From positions 46,074,640 to 46,138,639 of the forward strand of contig OY978526.1 in NCBI GenBank assembly GCA_963854835.1: 64,000 bases of DNA, given 5' to 3'. Position numbers and translations under genes: made by a program. The stretch is from Megamerina dolium (taxonomy: Eukaryota; Arthropoda; Insecta; Diptera; Megamerinidae). The notes under the pieces were generated by a model. The model had not been told where the DNA came from, did not search any database, and worked only from the letters and a program-made list of their open reading frames with translations. This document shows positions 38,949-52,360 of this stretch, one piece after another (position 1 is the first letter of the stretch; each line of letters opens with the position of its first letter).

Positions 38949-40731
38949 TCCTGGATTTCAGTGATGGACTTTTTCGCAAAAAAATAATGCTTGACGCCCC
39001 CACGAAATTCAGTTTGAAGTGTTCAAAGTTGTGTGCTTTTAATGGATGTCAAACACAAACTAAATGAAAGATGGTAGTTGAACTGAGCACTGTTGCATTT
39101 AAAGTTAGTATGCGGGGAATTATCTAACTGGTTAGAGTGTATGTTAAAGTGGAAGAGCATATAAAAAGATTAAGAATAAAATACATTTTTCTGAATTGAA
39201 GACAATTATAGCTGATGTGTGACTCTTTCTTTTTGTCACAAATAAATTATTTAAGTATAATATATAGTCGATGTTCTGGACGTAAGTTGCAGGGGCATCC
39301 ATTATCTTCCTATTAGAACACCAACAGTAGGTTAATACAAAAGTGATTTGATTTTAGAAAATATTTTATTCTGCAGACCTTGCCGATATTATAAAAATAA
39401 CTTATTGGTGTAACGGAAGAAATTACTGCAGATGCGAGGTGATAAATTTGAAACTGGATGTGGAATACTTTCTATAATATTAAGTACGAGTATATGGATT
39501 TATTTGTTTGAGAGCATGAAATACGAGAACATAAAAGAAGAACGGTATTTAGTAGAATAAATACTCAACTACAAGTATATGTATCGTAGCATTATGTCAA
39601 AATAATGAACCATTGATAATACGTACAAACAATTAAGCTGAAAACCCTTGATTATTTTGATCAATCAAAACGGCATCTTCGAATGTGTGTCTATTGTTTA
39701 TCGCTGTTTGCTGACAGTCGAAATCTGTTTGCCATGACTGCCTTTACATATGCCTATTCTATTTCCTTTGGTAGTTAAGAGCAGTTAATTATTTCGGCTG
39801 CACTGATTCAGTCACGAAACTTGGTAAAGGATGCCTGCAATAGGAAGAATTTCCTGTGTGACTAAAAATGACTCGGACCTCTTCTGGTCCTTTTTTGATA
39901 TCCCTGAATTGATGGTTTTAACACTTTTGCCAATCATTTTATTGCATTTGCTACATAAGAACAGTGCATTAAATTTATGCCAATTTCATTATTCCATTAG
40001 CACTTACCACCACAGATCCAAGTACAGTGTTTCTTCTATTACTAAATTATGCACCACATTAAATGAAATTTGTTCGGCACTTCGTGACTACATAACGCTC
40101 AACTCAGACAAAAACAACGCCATGGAATATATTATGTAAACGAATGTTGACTGTCAGATAGCAATCGAATGTTTTCAATTGCAATGCCAGAAGTAGAGAA
40201 AGAGGGAGAAGGTAACAAGTATAGTTGTCGGCTGCAGCACAATTAACACTCAGTTGACCCATAGTGGTCGATGCTTAGGGTTTTGCATGTTGCATTATCT
40301 GAATGCTTGCTGTCACCATTTATTGTGTGTTATACATTGTGTTGAATGCTCTCGTATCCTACTGATGCCGCAGGAAATAATAGAATTTCCTCGAATCCAT
40401 TTAGAGTTCATATATAATAACGACGACGATGACAATCATAATTATGAGACTATTTCGCATAGAATAGCGGCTTTTTACAATAGGCTCAGAAATCACTTTA
40501 CATGACGAATGCCAATAAATTTTGAAATAAATATTACTGAATCAGTTAAAGTACAAAAATGGAATGATGATGATTGGCAAATTTAAAATGAGAATTAGCT
40601 TTATTGTTTTTAAAATTAATTATTACTAAAAGATCCGAGTATAAATAAATTTGTAATCGAGTTCTAATTTTTCATTCATTAAATGACAACATCTATGCTT
40701 TTTTTATTATTCATACACACATATGTATATA

Positions 40732-40769
<38 letters not shown>

Positions 40770-41795
40770 TAATCCTCTTCCAAATACATGTAACCAATTT
40801 ATCCTTCAATGAGTATTTTGCTTATTTACCACCATAGCGTACGCATAAAGAATTTGTTATAAATACGTATTCATGTATGAATGTATGTAATTATACAGAT
40901 GGGAATATACTCGTTGAAGAAGAGCAACGTCAGCAACACGCTGAACAAGAGATTACGACACAGCTACATGACATTCATATTCCCTTGAAAAGTAGGTAAT
41001 GATAATAATGTAGATTACAAAGACGATTACTATATACTGATGACTATAATAAATACCTACATACACATACGGATATTTAAATGTGCTAAGCTGTTAGGCA
41101 GCCGTTGAGTATAGTATTTGGATCATGGCACAAGTACACATGACACGAACATGATTATGGTACAATAAGTTTAGCACATCAGCGAAAAACCTCATGAATA
41201 TGAAAATCGTAATATTAATACTATTGCGACTATACCCACGTACGAGTTTCTTCTCTGAGATCAGATTAGTTACAATAGTTGTGCTCTTCTACAATTAGGC
41301 CCTTAGCGCATAGAATGGTTAAAATTTTCCCATATAATAATCCTTCCAGTAATATTGATTCAACGATAAATTCGACAACAATAGTAATTCATTTTTCTAC
41401 GACTAAACAATTACTATATTTCGTTGGTATTGCGCATGCTTATTTGTGCCAGCATAAGACCTCGAAAGTTTATCCGATTTCATTAATTTTTTGTGTTGGA
41501 TAGAAAATGGTTCAACTTATTTCTGAATGGTTTTTCCATTCATAAGTCACGCAAATCCATGTATCTTACTTTTAATTTTCACTATGATTGCATCCAAAAA
41601 CCAATCACCAAACTGACAGTATCGTAACATTGACCATGTACCTTCATCATGATGAAGTACACGAACGAACAACGCTTACAAATAATTAAAATTTACTATC
41701 AGAATTAACAGTCGGTGACTCCAACTTTGACTTTAATTTTTTGCCCTAGTAGACAAGAAAATCATAGTCTAGTACTGAATGTACCCATGCCAGTG
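38949..41795. other. AT-rich stretch, no gene recognised
   Basis: A short AT run lies at about 40739-40766. The open frame 39831-40139 (102 codons) has no recognisable domain and no codon pattern that convinces me. Nothing else was seen. Confidence 0.5.
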
Positions 41796-41829
41796 AGACA
41801 ACGGGCGGGTATCGCATCAGTGTAAGAGA

Positions 41830-42155
41830 GTGTTCGGTCTCATGTGGGGAATTACTCCCAGAACAGCGCACTGGATCTACACAACGATGGTCAGGCTCTT
41901 AATAACGTATGCTGCTGTGGTCTGGTGGCCTAAGGTCACCCAAGAGACGGCGAAAAACAAGTTAGATAGGGTGCAAAGAATGGCTTGTATTGGGATTACC
42001 GGAGCTATCCGGACGACCCCAGTGAAGCATTGGATGTCTTTCTAAAGCTGCTGCCGTTGGACTTGCATATTATAAAGTCGGCGGCATTAACAGCATTACA
42101 GCCATAATGACGAGATAGGGCACAGAGGCATCCTGTCACTGTCATATAGCAGTTT
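41830..42155 (+). pseudogene. RT connection region of LOA copy 2
   Basis: MFGLMWGITPRTAHWIYTTM, then LLITYAAVVWWPKV and RVQRMACIGITGAIRTTP, are the usual run between RT thumb and RNase H in Jockey/LOA-type ORF2. A frame change at about 42030-42045 moves the reading to FLKLLPLDLHIIKSAALTALQ, followed by stops. It corresponds exactly to the piece missing from copy 1. Confidence 0.8.
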
Positions 42156-42263
42156 AAAGGAGGCGCCTATGCCAATGGAGGGAATGGGTAGCCTGAAGAT
42201 GACTGAAACGTCACACAGAACACTCATTAAGACGGCCTCACATATGATGTATGTGAGGAAAAT

Positions 42264-43142
42264 GACATCAGTATTTTTTCAGATGGTTCACTAATGGATG
42301 GCAGAGCGGGTGCTGGAATCTTCTCTAGAGAGTTGGGACTGGCATGCACTCTGAATCTGGGAAGATACGTATCGGTCTATCAAGCAGAAATGCTTGGTCT
42401 AATGCATGCGCTGGACCATCTACTGGATGGAAAGGTGCAAGGTAAGAAAATCTTGCTATCACTCGATAACCAGGCGGTGGTCAGGCGGCTGCAACAACCT
42501 ACTGTATCTTCTAAGTTGACGCTCGAATATGTTCAAAAACTTAACGGGTGTGCTCGTAGTAATGCGATTACTCTTATGTGGGTGAAGGGACACATTGAAA
42601 TAGAACAGAATGAAGCTGCAGACGCCTTGGTTAGACAAGGATCTGAAGCTGAATTTTATGGACCGGAACTAGTAGTTGCTCTCAGCAGCGGGACGGTGAA
42701 GGCAAAGGTCGAAGAGTGGATAAAGAAACTCCATCTCACGAGATGGGAGAAAATATCTACTTGTAGACAGGCAAAGGCTTCGTTGAGGCTATCAAAGGGC
42801 AGTGAATCAGGGAGGGCTCTCAGTCTAGGACGAATGACTCTAAGCTGGTTGACTGCATTAATAACTGGGCATGGCAATTTCAGGTACCACCTCAGCAAAA
42901 TGGGCCTTGTTGATGGGGAGGATGCTGATATTTGCAGATTATGCATGGAAGAGGCAGAGACAACGGCGCACATAGTGTGCCAGTGTCCTGCATTGGCAAG
43001 CAGCAGGATGTCCACACTGGGTCGCCAATTTATTGATGAACTCGAAATGTGGAACATACCCCACAAAGACATGCTTGAAATAATGCGTGATGTTATTATG
43101 AGGAAGGAAGTAGAAGAATTCCGCAACCGAACAAATAATTAA
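42264..43142 (+). pseudogene. intact RNase H plus C-terminal knuckle, LOA copy 2
   Basis: A continuous open frame covers the end of ORF2. The RNase H motifs are FSDGSLMDG (42280s), YQAEMLGLMHAL, LSLDNQAVV, WVKGH and EAADALV, so the acidic catalytic set is kept, although the first motif reads SDGS instead of TDGS. A basic linker and ADICRLCMEEAETTAHIVCQCP follow, a C-x2-C-x8-H-x3-C knuckle. It ends RNRTNN. An ATG at 42294 opens 282 codons, but the natural frame enters from upstream. Without an RT it is only a fragment. Confidence 0.87.
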
Positions 43143-43217
43143 CACACGATTTGAGGGACGAAAAGGGACCCATATAAGTGGTCTGATTCGGCTAATCCCT
43201 AAAATATATATATAGTC

Positions 43218-43395
43218 GAAGTGCCAGGAATATTGCTGTCGTTCAAGCGTCCATCACAAACGAACCAAAACTGTCGATTCCATGGCGTACTCAGGAATTG
43301 AACTATGGCGAACAGAGCTTGGTCGAGACCCTTATAAAATCAAGTTAATTCAAGATCTAAAGTCACTCGACCATATGGAGCAATGTACGTATTTT
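43218..43395 (+). mobile_element. IS630-Tc1 transposon fragment
   Basis: Broken frames read ARNIAVVQASITNEPKLSI, then ELGRDPYKIKLIQDLKSLDH, matching ENIAAVSAS and LGVKSFKIQLVQEL of the element at 19022-20047. Only the DNA-binding/early part is present. It sits immediately after the tail of LOA copy 2, so the LOA copy probably inserted into an older transposon. Confidence 0.72.
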
Positions 43396-43505
43396 TTTTA
43401 AGTTGTCAAGTCCTTAATGAGAATCCCTATATAATACAATGTATGTAGATATGTATGTCCTTGCATAGAGAAATTATGCACACAAAACTAAACAACAAAA
43501 CTAAA

Positions 43506-43538
43506 CTCGCTGGTGATACTTTAAGTATCACCAGCGAG
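43506..43538. repeat. perfect 33-nt palindrome, 16-bp arms
   Basis: CTCGCTGGTGATACTT and its exact inverse AAGTATCACCAGCGAG are separated by a single T. It would extrude as a cruciform or fold as an almost loop-less hairpin. It is not explained by any element I see. Confidence 0.9.
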
Positions 43539-43539
43539 G

Positions 43540-44916
43540 GATTAACGAAATCTGATGACGATCAAATTGAAATGTTTCTCAAATATTATATTGGCGAAAG
43601 AACAAGAATTTGCAATATTTCACAAGATTAATTTTATTATTTACGTAGTGAAACAGGTATGGTGTATTTATTTATTGTGCCCAACTAAACCGAATCCATA
43701 CAAATCATTTTTTAAATATGTATATGTATTTTTAAAATGACGATAGATATCCAAATTTAATTTACTCACTGTTAATAAATCAGCTACATTCAGGAAGCCG
43801 CGATTGCTATCGTAGGTTTATTTCAGTTTTTCAGTTGTGTTGTTTTTGTTGATATTAAATTTTATCCAAGTTCAAATATACATGCGTTCACTCACACAGT
43901 AATGATATGTGTTCACACTTGCTTTCTTTTTGTTTGTCTTCTTTATATTACACTTTTTTATGAGAGTACTCTTTTTACGAAAACAACAACAGTTGTCCTT
44001 CTAAAAGCTCCTTGAAATCGTGGAGAATGTTAATTCTAGTAGCAGCAACGATCATTGACTTGGCAAGGCCTGGCAATAATACAAGTGTAGGCTATTATTC
44101 TAACACATACGTATACGTGCATGTGTATGATAATCCGGATTTATGGGAAGATAAGCACATCAGTTACAGATAAGGATTTAACACATATTTGAATAAACAC
44201 ACAAATACCTATAATTTAAATAGTTTGCACTTTCATATTTTTCTAAAGTTTTTATAGAATTTTATCTTATGAGAATGATATGCAATTGATGGATATTTAT
44301 TTTTATGTTACCGAGTTTATTAAGGTAGTTTTAAGTTTAACTGGAAATTTAATTTATATACTCTTTAGAACTTTACAAAAATTAATTTTTTTTTTTCCGA
44401 TTTAGAAATTATTTCTAACTACATATATGTATATATAAATAACAAAAATCAGACTGGTTTATATGATATGTATTGTTATATAAATATTATTATTATTATG
44501 TAATTTACATAATTTTTTATCTGTTCGTTTATTTTAGTTTTCGTTAATTGTTTTTTTTTTAATGCATATGTTAGTAATTATTAAAAAATATACCTTGATA
44601 TTATTTTAGTAACGAAATGTTTATATAACCAGACATATTTGTGTTTATTTAATTTTTTTCACTTTAATAAATGCAACTAATATTTGTATTTATATTTTCA
44701 ATTTCTCGTTTCCATATAATATTTTTTTCGACTCTAATTTAGTTGTGTTTCTACATATATGTATATTTAGTTATCGCCATGGTATCCAGTTGTTTTTTTT
44801 TTCTATCAAATTATTATTTCACTTCACATTGTATGCATGGACGCATAATTTGGGTGCATTGTTTATGGCTGGAATTGTAAATTATCTGCAATAAAAAGAA
44901 AAATATGATATATAAT
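43540..44916. other. very AT-rich stretch, no gene recognised
   Basis: Long T/A-rich runs and no coding signal were seen. Confidence 0.5.
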
Positions 44917-45766
44917 AAAGGGTTTTCCAGTAAGGACATAACAATTTTATCTATTAATAAAACACAGAAATATTTGAGATATTGAGTTCAAATTTATTGT
45001 GGATATGTTACAAGCATTACATTTTATGAATGAAATTCGATTTCGGTAATATGACCACCACGAGCCCGTTTACAGCGGTCGATTCTTTGAAGCCAGCATC
45101 TAAAGTTGCTGGCTTGTTGGCATAGACTTGATAAAGCCTCATAAAAATAAATCCAATGGTGTTAGATCGCATAAACGAGGTGGCCATTCAACCGGACCGT
45201 TTCTCGAGATAACACGTTCACCGAATTTGCCTTGCAATAAATCGATTGTGACGTGTGTTATGTGGCTACTGGTTCCGTCTTGTTGAAACCACATATCGCT
45301 GATGTTAAGTTCATCCAATTCTGGCCACAAATGATCTTCCAACATAGCACGATAGCGCTCTCCATTGGCGGTAACATGACGGTCGTTTTCATCCACGAAA
45401 AAATACGGACCAATCACACCTCCGGCATGAAAACCGCACCAAACAGTAACATTTTGCGGGTGCAACGGTATCTGAAGAAGAACTTGTGGGTTTGTTGCTG
45501 ACCAATAACGCATATTTTGCTTATTGACAAAGCCATTGAGCCAGAAATGAGCTTCATCGCTGAAGATGATTTTTCGCTCTTAAAGTTGCGACCACCGACT
45601 CAGAATTTCGGTAGTAAGTTTTAATAACGTTGCTGGTTCGTGAACTTTACCATGATGAAAATGTTGACTTTAACTAACGTTTTGACATTGACAGTTGATT
45701 AAAAAAGTTTAAGGGTGCGTTCACATAAAGATACGAAATTGTTATGTCCCTAATGGAAAACCCTTT
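44917..45766 (-). mobile_element. IS630-Tc1-type transposon, internally deleted
   Basis: Terminal inverted repeats of 31 bp with 2 mismatches begin AAAGGGTTTTCCA at both ends and continue through GGACATAACAATTT. The 850-bp element carries the catalytic half of a transposase on the minus strand, but the DNA-binding half is missing. The flanks are AT-rich and the TA duplication is not clean. It is a different lineage from the 19022 element by its terminal repeats, though the proteins are related. Confidence 0.88.
45030..45620 (-). pseudogene. IS630-Tc1 transposase catalytic half
   Basis: On the minus strand, ERKIIFSDEAHFWLNG (45575-45530, first Asp) is followed by NVTVWCGFHAGGVIGPYFF, NGERYRAMLEDHLWPEL, DMWFQQDGTSSHIT (second Asp), VEWPPRLCDLTPLDLFL (third Asp) and, after a stop at 45139-45141, a C-terminal VYANKPA-like remnant. 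The second and third aspartates are separated by 36 residues by my count, close to the DD37D pattern. A stop lies just before ERKIIF and the N-terminal helix-turn-helix region is gone. It is inactive. Confidence 0.83.
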
Positions 45767-47500
<1,734 letters not shown>

Positions 47501-47504
<4 letters not shown>

Positions 47505-47570
47505 CTTATATGCACTAACGGGCACTTTGGCCTAGCTTCTATTCCCCTACTGTTGTGCAGTATTGGAAAG
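47501..47570 (-). mobile_element. SINE 3' fragment S3
   Basis: GGCACTTATATGC ... GGGCACTTTGGCCTAGCTTCT ... CTACTGTTGTGCA matches the 3' body of the SINE at 54431-54789. It lies between the AT array and the RTE copy. The usual TTTA tail is replaced by, or has grown into, the AT array. Confidence 0.75.
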
Positions 47571-49100
47571 GCCGAACAATTCCGCCAGTGGAGGAGATTG
47601 CCCGAACACCGAAATTACAGATGATGGTGTTGGTGTTTCACCACCCGACCATGACGAGGTTAAAACAGACATTTTAAGGATGAAGAACAACAAAGCTGCA
47701 AATGCTGATGGCCTGCCTGCTTAGTTGTTTAAGATCGGAGGCGATGAGCTGCTCACCTGCATGCTTCAGCTCATAAGCAGAATATGCTCGGACGAAAGCA
47801 TGCCCGATGATTGGAGTCTTAGTGTTCTCTGCCCCATACATAAGAAAAGAGACCCCACAATTTGCGCCAACTACCGTAGAATAAGTCTCCTGAGCATCGC
47901 ATACAAGGTCTGAGCCTGTGTACTGTGTGAGAGATTGAAGCCTATGCTTAGCAACCTGATTGGACCTTATCAGTGTGGTTTTAGATCTGGTAAATCCACC
48001 ATCGACCAGATTTTCACACTGCGCCAAATCTTGGAGAAGGCCCAAGAAAAACATATCGACACGCACCACCTATTTGTTGATTATAAAGCCGCTTTCGACA
48101 GTCCGGTATGGGATTACCTCTACGCAACAATGTCTGTGTTCGGTATTCCTGCAAAGCTCATTCGACTTTGTAGACTGACACTGCATAACTCCCGCTGTGC
48201 AGTGAAACTTGGGAAGGACTTCTCCGCACCGTTTAATACCGAACGGTGTTTCAGACAAGGTGATTCGTTATCGTACGACTTTTTTAATCTTATTATGGAG
48301 AAAATAATACGAGCTGCTGATCTACGACATAATGGCACTATCTTCAACAAAAGTGTAATGCTGTTAGCGTATGCCAACGATATCGACATAATCGGCATAA
48401 ATACGCGAGCAGTCAGTGCAAGATTCTCAGAGTTACGGTGAACGAGGGCAAGACGAAGTATCTAGTGTCAACACACAAAGTGTCCCGCCGTCATGGACAG
48501 CACGTCACTGTTGACAACCACGCTTTTGAAGTAGTAAGGGACTTCGTTTACCTTGGAACCAGCATCAACAACTGTAATGACGTCAGCCTGGAGATCATGC
48601 GTAGGATAACTCTTGCTAACAGGTGTTACTTTGGGCTGAGTAAGCAATTGAGAAGTCGAGCCCTCTCTCGAGCAACGAAAACCACACTCTGCAAGTCTCT
48701 CATCATCCCTGTCCTTACATAAGGCGCCGCAACTTGGACAATATCCACCTTAGATGAGAGAATGTTTGGGGTTTTCGAGAGAAAACTCTTACGCAAGATC
48801 TTTGGACCTATTTGCTTTGGTGGTGAGTATCTAATAAGGCACAACCATGAGATGTATAGCTGTAGCTGTAGCTGTAAGCTGATAGTGCAGCGCATTAAAA
48901 TTCAGCGCTTGTGTTGCTAGGTCATATCGAGCGAATTGAAGAACACGTTTCGGATAAGAAGTTGTTATATTTGGAACCCGCTGGAGGACGACGCAGAAGA
49001 GGCAAACCCAACCTCCCGTGGAAAGACAAAGTACTGGAGCGATGGGAGTCTCTAACTGACGTCAGCTAGAGAAGCATGCTAGATTCGGCCTAAATCGATT
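47571..49100 (+). mobile_element. RTE-type LINE copy Z, degenerate
   Basis: It runs from the region upstream of RT (HHPTMTRLKQTF-like, broken) through RT to the terminal ORF2 module, but has no TAAG tail. The 3' end decays near AAATCGATTTGC (about 49100). Several short indels and stops disrupt it. It preserves the longest continuous RT stretch of this family in the window. Confidence 0.85.
47725..48722 (+). pseudogene. reverse transcriptase of RTE copy Z
   Basis: The frame pieces are as follows. 47725-47913 has DESMPDDWSLSVLCPIHKK and NYRRISLLSIAYKV. 47935-48441 has CGFRSGKSTIDQIFTLRQ, the box A LFVDYKAAFDSP and CFRQGDSLSYDFF. 48438-48722 has VNEGKTKYLVSTHK and VYLGTSINNCNDVSLEI. The catalytic box reads YAND (48369-48380) where copy Y has YADD, so a metal-binding aspartate is Asn and the enzyme would be inactive even if the frames were joined. 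Stops occur at about 47719 and 47911, with a frame change near 48437. Confidence 0.85.
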
Positions 49101-52100
49101 TGCAGATAAAATAATTGCCGTCTTTGCTCATTTTTCTTATAGAAATATATTTCAAATTGAGGTTACCGATTTGAATGGTGGTCAGTATATCATATTTTAT
49201 ATTTTTAATCATGGTGAATCATGTTGAATTTAAAGAGGTGGTATTACTAGAAAGTCGTGTGTTCGTTTTTGATTTTATAATCTCATTCAACGAGGTTAAT
49301 TGTATGTATATTACGTGGTGCACGAATTTTCGGCAAACAAGCACTTCCGTTGTAATAACATATAACACGAACAATATGACAATGGATAAATATGCATGCA
49401 CTGTCCAAATAGAATTATATATTTAATGGAACAAATATAGAAGAGCACACCCTGAAGGAGTAATATAGAATTGCCTCGCATGGAGTATTTTTTGGGACAC
49501 TAATAATCTTAAATTTTTTTTTATATATTTTGTAATTCTGCACTTAAAATGCTTTAAAATTGCTAGATCACTTCTTAGTTTCATTGAAGATTACGTACTG
49601 ATGGTCGCGCGAAAACAATATAATTTTTTATCTTGCATATCAAAATAAAAATAAAGAATTTAGTTGATATTAAATCAAGTAAGATAGAGTTCTATCTAAC
49701 TTTAAACAATTTCTCTTTGTATAATTGGATGAAATGTTGAAATAATAATTATTTCTAAAAATTAATCCTTTAGTCATTGTTTTGCCTTTATTTTCATCTT
49801 TCAAGTGAACTCTATTGAATTAATATATTTCGTGTGTTTATTGACAAGAGTCTTTTCATAGCAGCAATGCTAATGTCAATAGTTGCATGGTTGCACAATA
49901 ACCCACAAGGCAATTTATTTAATTTCATTTTAGTAGCAAGCGCATTGAAGTCTGAACACTTTCCACTCAAATTTATCTATTCAGCTTCGACAATACGTAT
50001 TTGCATTGTATAATTTGTTAGAAAATTTACAGCAAATAGAATTTGCATTCTTTGGTGTTTTGATTTTTGCTTTCTCATCAAACTACTTTTCAATAACAGT
50101 CTAATCTGAGTTGAATTCCAAGATATGTATGCACTTATCCGTATAGCGTAGATATCCGTATTACATGGCATCGATGTTGGTGCACGAATTGCCTTGCGGG
50201 TTAGTACGAATATTTATTTTTGGTTTAATTTAATGTATTTTAATGTTAACCCTTTTTATAACATTTATGCATTACCTTTTTTCTTCACATGTTTATATAC
50301 AGCTACAGCTAGCGATCGTAGTTGTTCACTTCATTTCTCTCCCACTTTTTTTTATGTGGTATTCATAAATCATATTTTCTTTTCTTATTACTTTCACCTT
50401 TCGCTGGTCGTGTCCTGTGGTGCCCAGTATTTGGTTTGTTTTTTATTTATTTTGTATTTTTTTTTTTTTTGGTATTCTTTGTTTTGATTTTAGTGTGTAT
50501 GTGTGTGTTTTCTTTATATTCTACTTGCCAGTGCATAGATGAATTTTCATGGAAAATACGTAGATAAATCCAATAAGGGCTTTTCACAATCTATTGGGAG
50601 AGTATTGGAGTATTATTTGGTGTTTGCTTTTACTACTTTAATTATTTACATTACACAAATTACATTAAATCCACTTTCACATTTATTGTAAATACACCTG
50701 CACCTACATTTGAAGATGAATATTTGGATTTTTTACTCACAAGCACATAACATATATAAGCCACTTAGTACTTTTATGCATGCCTTATTTTGTTAATTAA
50801 TTGAACTTTTAATAGATGTGTACTACGACGCACTCGTTCTCGTTTACACGTAAATTGTGCATGTTTCTTGCAATTGGATTTTTTTTAGCAACACTAAATG
50901 GCACTCTGTGAAATTTTATGATATTTGACACTATACCATTTCGCTGATAGTGAAAACCACGCGCGAGATGTTCTAATTTGATATTGGAATGGCAGCACGA
51001 GCAATTGTAGCATCAATGGTAGCATATAACCAAGGAAATTGGAGTGCACACAGCAAGGACGACCAGAAGGGAGCACTGCTGATACGTCTGCATTACGACA
51101 ATGCAGTGCAGATGCGGAGAATGGGTCACATGTATGAATGTGAGTACTCACATGAAACGAGCACGATTCTTTGTTGTTATTACTATTGCTTGTGTTACTT
51201 ATTTTTCCTTCTATTCGTATTACTCTTGTTTATGTTGGCTGATTAAATGATGCACGTAGTAATTTCGAAAAGCACACACGCGCTAGTACATACACATATG
51301 TATGTATATGTGAACATATTCGAAATCGTCACTCTGAATTTTTCAGTTGCATTTCTATTTATTTTATGCTTTCACTCAAAGGCAACCATTGAATTTTTAT
51401 CACCTTATCAATTTTTACTTTATTTTTAGACACGCTTCTTTTGCATACACCTATGAATGCCGTATTCCAGAGTACCCGCCATTATAATGAATAATTTACA
51501 ATATATAAATTTCGTATGAAGCTGATACACTGCGTCACTGCGTCTATTGTTACTCCTACCTAACGTTGCGGTGAACTGAAATCTATAATCGCTGCATTGA
51601 AGGTCTTTTGCCTAGGTTAGTTTAATTCGTGTTACTCATACGATACGATTGGTATTTCGGATAAGTTTACAGGCACGACATGTAATTCACTTACCTACCG
51701 ATATGTATACGGTTTGTGGAAGAGAACTTCGAATTTTGCACTCTCCCATCAATTATCATGCGCAGCATTACAAAATACAGTGTTATCCTTCAAAGAGAAG
51801 ACAGCCATTTAAGAGAGGGAAATAGAGTAAATTCAAGTTATTTCCAATATTCGAGTAAGTATTATTATTTTTCTCACATTTATTTTTATTTTATTTATTT
51901 GTTTTCACATCACATGTAATGGAATGTATAGTATATACGCTAACACGTGTTTAACTGCATGCATAAGTTCTAACGAAATGAAACATCACATCGTGCATCT
52001 ATGGATAGGAGGGGTACTTTATTTGGAATATATAACTCTTAAATGGGTACTTGCACTATCTCTAAATATAAATTTTAATTTAAAAGAAACAAAAATTTAC

Positions 52101-52360
52101 CGTACCACGCCCATGTTTTACTGAATATACGGAATTTAGATTATCATCTCAAACATTCCAAATGTATGAGTGCTTTTAGAGTTGTTCGTTTAATTATCAG
52201 TAGATATATAACTCTGCGCCTCAAGGCATTGGGTTAACTGGTTAAGTACTCAAAATGCGAGAAAGTAAAATGGCTGACTTGGGCTTGCATTATATATTTT
52301 TCTTAATTAGAACAAAGTTTTTAGAGAGGACAAAAGTAAGAAGTAAATACTCATTACCTA
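49101..52360. other. AT-rich stretch with one possible exon
   Basis: No conserved gene was recognised. A more balanced-composition island at about 50940-51150 is described separately. The rest is AT-rich with short frames. Confidence 0.45.
50989..51139 (+). CDS. possible first exon of unknown gene
   Basis: An ATG opens 50 codons with mixed, non-repetitive composition in an otherwise very AT-rich region (starts MAARAIVASMVAYNQGNW, ends RRMGHMYE). It stops at a good donor-like site, AAT|GTGAGTAC (GT at 51140-51141). If unspliced, the frame runs into a hydrophobic Tyr/Cys/Leu-rich tail ending at 51246. The opposite strand is also open here, which weakens the case. I recognise no family, and no acceptor-linked next exon was identified. 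Confidence 0.22.

Larger units (their letters stand above)
41796..43215 (+). mobile_element. LOA-type non-LTR retrotransposon copy 2, 3' part
   Basis: This is a 5'-truncated copy of the same family as 8201-11077. It starts in the RT connection region (about 41800), continues through RNase H and the C-terminal knuckle to the stop (43140-43142), and has the same 3' UTR (ACACACGATTTGAGG ... GGACCCATATAAGTGGTCTG ... TAATCCCTAAAATATAT). It keeps the 325-bp connection segment that copy 1 has lost. No secure target duplication was found. An IS630-Tc1 fragment follows directly. Confidence 0.87.

Noticed and set aside
39831..40139. 102-codon open frame as a host gene
   Set aside because: No recognised domain and no convincing coding pattern; length is compatible with chance.
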